DNA of 64,000 nt, from positions 1,922,001 to 1,986,000 of the forward strand of contig CAVRIZ010000005.1 of NCBI GenBank assembly GCA_963721445.1, read 5' to 3'. Shown piece by piece: positions 56,964 through 64,000 of this stretch (its first letter is position 1; every line of letters starts with the position of its first letter). The position numbers were made by a program, and so were the translations under genes. Under the pieces are notes generated by a model. That model did not search any database and was not told where the DNA came from. It was given only the letters and a program-made list of their open reading frames with translations. The stretch is from DAIOEK01 sp963721445. Its GTDB lineage: Bacteria; Chloroflexota; Anaerolineae; Anaerolineales; Anaerolineaceae.

Positions 56964-58528
56964 ATGAGTAATCAACCACAGAATACCGTTGATGTTGCTC
57001 CATTGTTTAAGATGACTGGTATATGCAAGCAATTTCCGGGCGTTCTTGCCAATGACCATATCGACTTGAATATTTATTCCTCAGAAATTCACGCATTACT
57101 AGGTGAGAATGGCGCCGGCAAGAGCACCTTGATGAAGATCCTGTATGGTTTTTATCGGTCCGACGAGGGTCAAATCTTTAATGCCGGTAAAGAAGTGCAG
57201 ATCCACTCGCCATTCGATGCAAGGTCACTCAATATGGGGATGGTCTTTCAAGTCTTAAATCTCATCCCAGCCATGTCTGTGCTTGAAAACATTGCTTTGT
57301 TCTTAAAAGATCTGCCATCGATTTACAATCCTGTAAAGATCAGAGAGAGAATCCTAAATTTCTCAAAACAATATGGTCTCGAGGTTGATCCTGACTCCCA
57401 GGTTTCTCAACTATCTATTGGAGAACAACAAAAAGTAGAAATACTTAAGCTACTCCTGTCAGACTCCAGACTGCTCATACTCGATGAACCAACCCGGGTA
57501 CTTGCACCGCATGAAGTGCAAGCCCTGTTCAGTGTCCTTGATTCCTTACGCAAGGACAGTTACGCCATCATTCTAATCACCCATAAACTCAAGGAAGTGC
57601 TCCAATGTGCAGATCGGATCACCGTTCTGCGTCAGGGTAAAGTGACAGGGAGCTATCCTCGGAATGAGGTGGATGAGAAGAAGCTGATTCAATTAATGTT
57701 TGAAAAAGAGATTATCACTCCTTCGGTTCGGCAACCAGCTCAAGAACGAGACTGATCGCCAACCTGTGGTTGTACTCGAACTCGGTTTGCACCAAAGGAA
57801 TCGGGGCAGCCACCAGCTTAAAAAAGATCAGTCTGGTGATTAATCCCGGGGAAATTGTTGGTGTGGCAGGTGTATCGGGTAATGGGCAGAAGGAATTGGG
57901 GGATGTGGTTTTAGGGATGGAAAGAATCACGAGTGGAATAAAGCAGATGTTCCAAGCGGATTTCACATCCCGACCCATACAGGAGATCAGAGAACACGGG
58001 GTCGGTTTTATCCCTGAAAACCCACTGACCATGGCTACTGTACCTTTTATGACCGTTGTGGAGAATATGGCGCTGACTAATATGAATCGCTTCAGCAGGT
58101 CAGGCGGGTTGAAGATCGATTGGAATAAAGTGCAGGAAGACCTGCGATCAGCGCTCCAACGATTCGGGTTTAGTTTTTCGCCATACACCCTGGCTAAGTC
58201 TTTATCCGGTGGGAACCTGCAACGTTTGATCATCGCCAGAGAAATGGCATATGACCCCAAGTTGATCATTGCTTCCTATCTGACAAGTGGACTGGATGTC
58301 CAGAGTGCCATAGTTGCACGGGAAGCCCTGCTACAGGCTCGAAATCAAGGCGCTGGAGTTCTATTGATCTCAGAAGACTTGGAAGAACTCAGTTCGCTCA
58401 GCGATCGATTAATTGTGTTGTATGAAGGGCGAATTGTCGGTGAATTTACACCAGAGAATATGGATCTAATGGAAATTGGGTATCTCATGACCGGGTCAAA
58501 GGTAGATTATGGCACTCACGTTCAATAA
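56964..58528 (+). CDS. BMP-type ABC importer ATPase, two domains (copy 2), frameshifted
   Basis: Paralogue of the ATPase at 42454. Domain 1 (to 57755): Walker A GENGAGKST, signature LSIGEQQKVEILKLL, Walker B LILDEPTRVL. Domain 2 (57770-58528): GVSGNGQKEL, FIPENP, signature SLSGGNLQRLIIARE and TSGLDV. Between them the conserved link QPVVVLELGLHQ is found only in a third frame (about 57750-57795), so two single-base insertions, near 57740 and 57795, explain the break better than one deletion. Restored length about 520 aa. A TTG at 56934 is an alternative start. It overlaps the permease by 20 bp. Confidence 0.85.
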
Positions 58529-59570
58529 AACCTCTTCCTTCCTAACAGCAACCAAAAGCACACTCCAAACGTTGACACGCTATTTGCTCATTTTTCTGGT
58601 CGCGTTTTTCTTATTCGGTATTATTTTGGTCATTGCTGGTAAAAACCCAATTGAAGCGATCAGCGATACCCTCGCCTATACTCTTGGAACGACTTCCGGT
58701 TTCTCTGAAGTAATTGTCAAGATGATCCCATTAATTCTCACTTCGGTAGCCGTTGCCTTGCCTTCCAGAGTCGGCTTGATCAATGTAGGCGCAGAGGGTC
58801 AACTCTATATGGGCGCCTTGTTCGCCACTGGTATCGCCCTGAAATTCCCTGAACTTTCCATTTGGGGATTACTGCCATTCATGATGGTCGCCGGCGCATT
58901 GGGGGGTGCACTATGGGCATTCATCCCTGTCTACCTTCGGGCAAAGGGGCTGGTGAATGAAACCATCACAACCTTGTTGATGAACTATGTTGCACCGATC
59001 ATTGTCTCATTACTGGTCTATGGTCCCTGGCGAACCAAAGCCAACGCCATGTATCCCCAGACCGATGATTTCTCGCTCGCGGCGCGGCTTCCAACTTTGT
59101 TCGATACGCGTATCCATCTCGGGCTGATCCTTGCCCTGATCGTCCTCATTGCATATTGGTATGTGATGAAATATTCGCGCTGGGGGTTGGAGATGCGAGC
59201 GATCGGGGGGAATCCTCAGGCTGCCAGGCGGAATGGCATCCCCTGGGCACTGTACCTCGTCGTAGTAATGTGTATCGGCGGAGCCATTGCCGGTCTGGCA
59301 GGTATGTCTGAGATATCCGGCATCCATGGAAGGTTGCGACCGAATTTCAGCTCCGGCTTTGGATTCATGGGATTTTTGATCAGTTGGCTATCTTTCGGTA
59401 ACCCGGTTGGCATATTCTTTATGTCATTTGTTGTTTCGATCATTACAACAGGAGGAGATATCCTGCAAATCAAGCAGGGTTTGCCCTATGCTGTGGTAAA
59501 TATTTTGCTGGCAATTACCCTCTTTGTTGTTCTCGCCAAACCAACCTTGAGTAAAGGGAAGACAAAATGA
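58509..59570 (+). CDS. BMP-type ABC importer permease (copy 2, subunit A)
   Basis: 353 aa, BPD_transp_2 family. RVGLINVGAEGQLYMGALFATG is the signature; MRAIGGNPQAARRNGIPW the coupling loop. Overlaps both neighbours (20 bp with the ATPase, 4 bp with the next permease). Confidence 0.9.
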   Translation: MALTFNKTSSFLTATKSTLQTLTRYLLIFLVAFFLFGIILVIAGKNPIEAISDTLAYTLGTTSGFSEVIVKMIPLILTSVAVALPSRVGLINVGAEGQLYMGALFATGIALKFPELSIWGLLPFMMVAGALGGALWAFIPVYLRAKGLVNETITTLLMNYVAPIIVSLLVYGPWRTKANAMYPQTDDFSLAARLPTLFDTRIHLGLILALIVLIAYWYVMKYSRWGLEMRAIGGNPQAARRNGIPWALYLVVVMCIGGAIAGLAGMSEISGIHGRLRPNFSSGFGFMGFLISWLSFGNPVGIFFMSFVVSIITTGGDILQIKQGLPYAVVNILLAITLFVVLAKPTLSKGKTK

Positions 59571-60484
59571 ACTTTTTGCCACTCGTTGGGTTACTCTCCA
59601 GCGCCATCTTTACCGGCACTTCGCTTTTATACGTTACTCTGGGTGAGGTCATCAGCGAAAGAGCCGGTATTGTAAACCTGGGGCTCGAGGGTGTCATGCT
59701 GATCAGCGCTTCCGTTGGTTTCGCGGTAGGATCTGTAACCGGTAATCCGTATCTCGGAATATTGGCTTCCACCCTCGCGGGCGGTCTGGTAAATCTGTTA
59801 TTTGGATATATGGTCGTTTCCCGTAAAGCGAATCAATTAGCCAGCGGACTCGCCACCATGTTCTTCGGTTTCGGTCTCAGTGCCCTCATCGGAAAGCCAT
59901 ACGTGGGAGGTCGGATCAACAGCCTGCCCCGCATTCCCATTCCTGGAATTTCCAACCTTTCGCCACAGCTTACCTCTCAGCTTCAATTCGATTTATTAGT
60001 CTACCTTGTTATCCCGGTGGCAATCGCGGTATGGTTCCTCTTATTCAGAACAAGGTGGGGATTAGGCTTGCGGGCAATCGGTGAGAATACGGATACCGCC
60101 TTTGCTGCCGGTAGAAATCCAAATGCAATGCGCTTTCAGGCATTATTCTTGAGCGGAATGTTAGCCGGGTTAGGCGCTGCTCATCTTTGCATCGCGTATG
60201 CCCGCACCTGGAAAGAATTTATGACTGCCGGGAGAGGATTTATTGCTGTCGCATTGGTCATATTCTCCAAATGGCATCCCATCAGGGCTATCGCAGGCGC
60301 ATTTCTATTCAGCGCGGCAGTTGCATTTCAATTACTGTTGCAATCCACAGGGATCAATGTTTCTCCTTTCTTATTGGATATGATCCCTTACGTGTTGACG
60401 ATAGTCGTTCTCATCATCTGGGGTGGTACAAGAAAACAATCGGCTCCGGCGGGTTTAGGCCGGGTATATTACGGTTCTGAATAA
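59567..60484 (+). CDS. BMP-type ABC importer permease (copy 2, subunit B)
   Basis: 305 aa, BPD_transp_2 family. GEVISERAGIVNLGLEGVMLISAS is the signature; LRAIGENTDTAFAAGRNPNAMRFQ the coupling loop. The binding protein follows 77 bp later. Confidence 0.9.
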   Translation: MNFLPLVGLLSSAIFTGTSLLYVTLGEVISERAGIVNLGLEGVMLISASVGFAVGSVTGNPYLGILASTLAGGLVNLLFGYMVVSRKANQLASGLATMFFGFGLSALIGKPYVGGRINSLPRIPIPGISNLSPQLTSQLQFDLLVYLVIPVAIAVWFLLFRTRWGLGLRAIGENTDTAFAAGRNPNAMRFQALFLSGMLAGLGAAHLCIAYARTWKEFMTAGRGFIAVALVIFSKWHPIRAIAGAFLFSAAVAFQLLLQSTGINVSPFLLDMIPYVLTIVVLIIWGGTRKQSAPAGLGRVYYGSE

Positions 60485-60561
60485 ATTATAAGGAGGTGTC
60501 TGACACATAACCTGCCTGATCCAGTACAAAATTAATATCATATTCACCAAGGAAGGGAAAA

Positions 60562-61761
60562 ATGAAAAAGTCGATTTCAACCATCTTCGCAACGCTGATC
60601 GTACTTTCGATATTACTGGCAGCCTGTACTCCACCGGCTCCAGTAGCCACTGAAGCACCTGTTGTTGTTCCCACTGAAGCTCCCGTCGTGGCCACAGAAG
60701 CCCCTGTGGTAGCTACAGAAGCACCGGTCGTCGCCACTGAGGCTCCTGTTGCAGAGGGTCCCTGTTTGATCATCGGTGTGACCTACGTGGGTTCCATCAC
60801 AGATGCTGGATTTAACCAGGCAATGCATGACAGCGCCATGGAAGTCCAAAAGAATATCTCCTGCGTAAAGATCATCGAGGCTGAGAATGTTCCTGAAACA
60901 GCCGATGCTGAAAAGACCATGCAGACTATGATCGATCAGGGAGCCAAACTGATCTTCCCGACCAGTTTTGGGCATCAGGAATTTGCATTCAATTTATCCA
61001 AAGCCAATCCGGACGTCGTTTTTGAGCACGTTGGCGGATACATGATGAGCGATAACTTCGCCAACTTCTTTGGAAAACCACCGGAGACATTCTATATCAT
61101 GGGCGCCGCCGCGGGATTGGTAACCAAATCGAATAAACTCGGTTTTGTTGCTGCCTTCCCAATGGGTTGGTCGATCACCTTTATTAATGCCTTCGAACTG
61201 GGTGCTCAATCCACCAATCCGGCTGCAGAGACGATCGTGAACTGGACCTTCAGCTGGTCCGATTCTGCTAAGGAAGCCGCTGCTACGGATGCATTGATCA
61301 ACCAGGGCGTGGACGTCATCACCATGCATGTGGATGCGCCCGGAACGATCATCCAGACTGCCGAGTCTCGTGGCGTCTACTCGATTGGGTATCAATCTCT
61401 GGCTGCCCAGCAATTTGCGCCAAAATACTGGCTTTCAGGTGTAGGATTCACCCTGGGTGGAAAGATGACCTGGTTCGCCTCGTCCGTAATGGATAAAACC
61501 TGGGAACCGATCTTCTTACGCTGCGGACTGGCAGATGGGTGTATGGCAATTGCCCCATTCGGTCCAAACGTTCCCCAGAACGCTCAGGATAAGGTCAAAG
61601 AGCTTTCTGATGCTTTGAATGCGGGTACACTGGTTGTTTTCAAGGGTCCGATCGTAGATCAGAATGGTGCAGAAAAAATTGCCGAAGGGGCAACCCTTGG
61701 TGATCAGGATATGGGAAATGTAGATTGGTTTGTGAAAGGTGTTATCGGTAATCCGAAATAA
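60562..61761 (+). CDS. BMP family ABC substrate-binding lipoprotein (copy 2)
   Basis: 399 aa. Signal MKKSISTIFATLIVLSILLAAC-T ends in a lipobox; a linker of about 40 aa follows with five near-exact VVATEAP-type units (residues about 30-65), encoded by degenerate DNA repeats 60640-60745. The fold starts ITYVGSITDAGFNQAMHDSAM-like (GVTYVGSITDAGFNQAM) and has GVDVITMHVDAPGTIIQTAESRGV. AAGGAAGGG precedes the start. Last gene of the second importer; the ligand may be a ureide or purine given the downstream genes. Confidence 0.88.
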   Translation: MKKSISTIFATLIVLSILLAACTPPAPVATEAPVVVPTEAPVVATEAPVVATEAPVVATEAPVAEGPCLIIGVTYVGSITDAGFNQAMHDSAMEVQKNISCVKIIEAENVPETADAEKTMQTMIDQGAKLIFPTSFGHQEFAFNLSKANPDVVFEHVGGYMMSDNFANFFGKPPETFYIMGAAAGLVTKSNKLGFVAAFPMGWSITFINAFELGAQSTNPAAETIVNWTFSWSDSAKEAAATDALINQGVDVITMHVDAPGTIIQTAESRGVYSIGYQSLAAQQFAPKYWLSGVGFTLGGKMTWFASSVMDKTWEPIFLRCGLADGCMAIAPFGPNVPQNAQDKVKELSDALNAGTLVVFKGPIVDQNGAEKIAEGATLGDQDMGNVDWFVKGVIGNPK

Positions 61762-61783
61762 GATATACCAAAATAAGTAGTGT

Positions 61784-61822
61784 CTTGCATCTGGGGGAAA
61801 GCTATATTCCCCCAGATGCAAG
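61784..61822 (+). terminator. Strong hairpin after the second binding-protein gene
   Basis: Perfect 16-bp stem (61784-61799 with 61807-61822, 7-nt loop). No T-tract; a second hairpin with one mismatch follows (61845-61855 with 61861-61871). Likely a partial terminator or mRNA-stability element between the importer and the DUF1116 gene. Confidence 0.55.
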
Positions 61823-61919
61823 AATCGTTCGAAGACAATGCTGCCTGCCTTTGATGTATTATCGAAGGCAGCCGGGATTGATATCCGAGAGGTAGAATCA
61901 ACAGCAGGGAGAATGGACC

Positions 61920-63167
61920 ATGGATATTAAGCAAAAAATCGAACAGGCCAACCAGGTGGCAGTAAAAAGATTGATGGATGCCGACCCGGTGCTGGTGGAT
62001 ATCGCACCGGCAATCGAAGTTGTTCCCGGTATGAAAGAGAAAATGATCACCCATTCCGGACCGCCAATCTCATGGGAGAAAATGGGTGGAGCACAACGCG
62101 GCGCCATTATTGGGGAAGTCTTATTTGAAGGATGGGCAAAAAGTGTGGATGAAGCCAGTCTTCTCCTTGATAAGGGAGCGATTACCCTTGAGCCCAACCA
62201 TCACCATGATTCAGTTGGGCCTATGGCTGGGACCATCTCATCCAATTCCTGGGTGTTCGTGGTCGAAAATAAGACCTTCGGAAATAAAGCCTTCTGCCGT
62301 CAGGTGGAAGGTATGCAGCAGTTCGGAGACTACAGCGATAAGGCTTTGGATGGCTTGCGATCATGGCGAAATATATTCGCGCCGTCGCTCCGGGCAGCCT
62401 TGAAAGCAGATGGCGAATTGCCATTGAAACCGATCATCACCCAGGCTCTTCAAATGGGTGATGAGTTACATAACCGACATAGTGCTTCATCCGCCTTATT
62501 TGGTAATGCAATGGCTGTAGGGTTGGCCAAAGCCGGTCTACCGATGGATAAACACCTTCCCACCCTGTATTTATTGAAAAATCATAACCTGATATTTTTA
62601 GGTCTGGCAATGGCAGCCGGGAAAGCGATCGCGGATCCTGCAAGAAATGTCGATTACAGTACGATGGTCACCGCCATGTGCAGGAACGGGGTTGAGTTTG
62701 GTATTCGGGTAAGCGGTTTGGGGGACGAGTGGTTCACCGCGCCCGCTCCTTTTGTAAAAGGACTTTATGTGCCAGGCTTCTCCGATGCAGATGCCGGTTT
62801 TGATATGGGAGATTCCGCGATCACTGAAACAGTCGGTTGGGGTGGATTTGTCCTTGGAGGTGCGACCGGCATCCTCAGCCTGGTCGGTGGCACCCCGGAA
62901 GAAGCACTCGGGTATACCCGCGAGATGCGTACGATCACGATCGGGTCTCACCCGACTTACAAGATGCCCATCTTTGGATTTGAAGGTACACCTTTGGGTA
63001 TCGATATCCGTAAGGTGATCCAAACGAATAGCGCCCCGATCATTGATACGGCCATCGCACATAAAGAGCCAGGTTACCCTAAAATTGGTGCGGGACTGGT
63101 GCGTGCGCCCATCGAATGCTTCAAAAAAGCGCTGATCGCTTTTAGCCACAAATATCAGGCAACCTAG
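61920..63167 (+). CDS. DUF1116 protein, AllG/YlbE-like (oxamate carbamoyltransferase subunit)
   Basis: 415 aa, full length for DUF1116. Conserved blocks: GAQRGAIIGEVLFEGWA (58-74), LEPNHHHDSVGPMAGTISSNSWVFVVEN (about 91-118), MCRNGVEFGIRVSGLGDEWFTAPAP (about 242-266) and WGGFVLGGATGILSLVGGTPEEAL. In E. coli the homologue (AllG, formerly YlbE) forms oxamate carbamoyltransferase with AllF (FdrA) and AllH, turning oxalurate into oxamate and carbamoyl phosphate, the energy-conserving end of anaerobic allantoin use. FdrA follows 14 bp later, as expected of a complex. Confidence 0.88.
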   Translation: MDIKQKIEQANQVAVKRLMDADPVLVDIAPAIEVVPGMKEKMITHSGPPISWEKMGGAQRGAIIGEVLFEGWAKSVDEASLLLDKGAITLEPNHHHDSVGPMAGTISSNSWVFVVENKTFGNKAFCRQVEGMQQFGDYSDKALDGLRSWRNIFAPSLRAALKADGELPLKPIITQALQMGDELHNRHSASSALFGNAMAVGLAKAGLPMDKHLPTLYLLKNHNLIFLGLAMAAGKAIADPARNVDYSTMVTAMCRNGVEFGIRVSGLGDEWFTAPAPFVKGLYVPGFSDADAGFDMGDSAITETVGWGGFVLGGATGILSLVGGTPEEALGYTREMRTITIGSHPTYKMPIFGFEGTPLGIDIRKVIQTNSAPIIDTAIAHKEPGYPKIGAGLVRAPIECFKKALIAFSHKYQAT

Positions 63168-63181
63168 GATTGAAGGAAAAT

Positions 63182-64000
63182 ATGATCACCGGAACTGCCA
63201 TCCGAAAAAACCAATATTATGATTCCGTCTTTCTGATGGGATTTAATAACCGATTATCGAAGATGGAAGGCGTGAAACAGACCGCGGTTTTGATGGGCTC
63301 GGATGCGAACAAGGAAGTTCTGACAGACCTGGGTTTTATGAATTTGGAGATCCAATCTACCACCGCAAACGATCTGGTCGTCGGGGTGATTGCTGAATCG
63401 CAACCAGCTCTGGACAGGGTTTTGGATCACATCGACGAATGGCTGACCGAGGTAAATAGCAGTAAAGTATCTTCCGAAATTCACACATTGTTACAGGCGA
63501 TCACAGCCAAACCAGAAGCAAATCTTGTCGTCATTTCCGTGCCAGGGGAGTTTGCCGCTCACGAAGCAAGGGAAAGCCTCGAAGCAGGGAAACATGTTTT
63601 CCTGTTCAGTGATAACGTCTCTGTCCAGGATGAGATATCTCTAAAGCAATTCGCCCGAGACTCATGGACTTCTTGTCATGGGACCCGATTGTGGAACCAG
63701 TCTGATTGGCGGAATCGGGATCGGTTTTGCGAATGCTGTCAGGCGGGGAGAGATCGGGGCAATTGCGGCGGCAGGAACCGGGTTGCAGGAATTCACCTGT
63801 ATGGTTCACAACGCGGGGTATGGGATTTCGCATGCCATTGGGACGGGTGGACGGGATCTATCCGATGCGATTGGCGGTCTGACGACCCTGTCTGCGTTGG
63901 ATGTTTTAGAAAAAGACACCTCAACCAAAGTTATTGCCATAGTATCCAAACCACCTGGCGAAAAGACTTTGGCAAAACTGGTCGAGCGGATCAAGACTTG
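63182..64000 (+). CDS. FdrA/AllF-like protein, 3'-partial, one frameshift
   Basis: CoA-ligase-like (SucD-related) subunit. ATG 63182 has GAAGGAAA upstream. First frame MITGTAIRKNQYYDSVFLMG...VSVPGEFAAHEARESLEAGKHVFLFSDNV; then, after one extra T near 63662 (GAGACTCATGG), the conserved HGLLVMGPDCGTSLIGGIGIGFANAVRRGEIGAIAAAGTGLQEF continues in the next frame to the window end. The uncorrected frame also stays open by chance but yields Cys/Trp-rich nonsense. E. coli FdrA is about 555 aa, so roughly half is seen. Partner of the DUF1116 protein. Confidence 0.88.
   Translation, partial: MITGTAIRKNQYYDSVFLMGFNNRLSKMEGVKQTAVLMGSDANKEVLTDLGFMNLEIQSTTANDLVVGVIAESQPALDRVLDHIDEWLTEVNSSKVSSEIHTLLQAITAKPEANLVVISVPGEFAAHEARESLEAGKHVFLFSDNVSVQDEISLKQFARDSWTSCHGTRLWNQSDWRNRDRFCECCQAGRDRGNCGGRNRVAGIHLYGSQRGVWDFACHWDGWTGSIRCDWRSDDPVCVGCFRKRHLNQSYCHSIQTTWRKDFGKTGRADQDL

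Noticed and set aside
60613..60975. Minus-strand frames opposite the VVATEAP repeats of the second BMP lipoprotein
   Set aside because: Repeat-derived low-complexity translations (e.g. ATTGASV units) without start signals.

Overview
The window reads as a chromosome fragment of a mid-G+C bacterium, most likely Chloroflexota, class Anaerolineae. The reasons are the long Thr/Pro linkers in secreted proteins (5103-8252, 16181-17536), BMP-type lipoproteins with Ala/Val/Pro/Thr-rich linkers, a large 2-oxoacid:ferredoxin oxidoreductase, MenA, and several polytopic sugar-transferase-like membrane proteins. This assignment is inference from gene style; no rRNA is present. Genes are dense and sit on both strands. 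One intact tRNA-Glu(CTC) is present. There is no CRISPR array, IS element or phage module.

Layout. 1-5000: zinc-ribbon protein (cut by the window edge), a polytopic membrane protein, CPD photolyase, D-2-hydroxyacid dehydrogenase. 5-17.5 kb: a large secreted papain-like protease with a built-in chagasin-like domain, three cell-envelope glycosyltransferase-type proteins, RarA, PPK2 and a lipoprotein metalloprotease. 17.5-24.7 kb: histidine phosphatase, aldo/keto reductase, an endoglycoceramidase-like GH5, MenA and a nitrate/sulfonate/thiamine-precursor-type ABC transporter. 24.7-25.4 kb: a non-coding patch with a 137-bp tandem repeat, tRNA-Glu and a decayed tRNA copy. 25.5-41 kb: arsenate reductase, DUF2085, small membrane proteins (one of only 28 aa), a TetR unit, the proC-sbcD-sbcC operon, an RCC1-repeat lipoprotein, a CPBP protease, a GAF/PAS/GGDEF protein and a DUF385 protein.

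41.3-64 kb is the most distinctive part, an N-compound catabolic island transcribed almost entirely rightwards. It holds a BMP-type ABC importer (SBP, ATPase, two permeases); a molybdenum hydroxylase with a [2Fe-2S] subunit but no FAD subunit; a cytosine-deaminase-like amidohydrolase with altered metal-site residues; a DMT exporter (opposite strand); a four-subunit 2-oxoacid:ferredoxin oxidoreductase; a MASE1 histidine kinase with a NarL-type regulator; a second BMP-type importer in a different gene order; and a DUF1116 (AllG/YlbE-like) gene followed by FdrA (AllF-like), which runs off the right edge. The last two are related to E. coli oxamate carbamoyltransferase, which ends anaerobic allantoin breakdown and conserves ATP through carbamoyl phosphate. 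A purine/ureide or other N-heterocycle degradation route is the simplest reading. Key substrate or metal residues differ from true xanthine dehydrogenase and cytosine deaminase, so the substrate is open.

Twelve otherwise normal genes are broken by small frameshifts. Nearly all look like one extra base, several of them in homopolymers, while the protein on both sides stays well conserved. I read these as insertion-type sequencing or assembly errors, not gene decay, and annotate the restored genes across the shifts.
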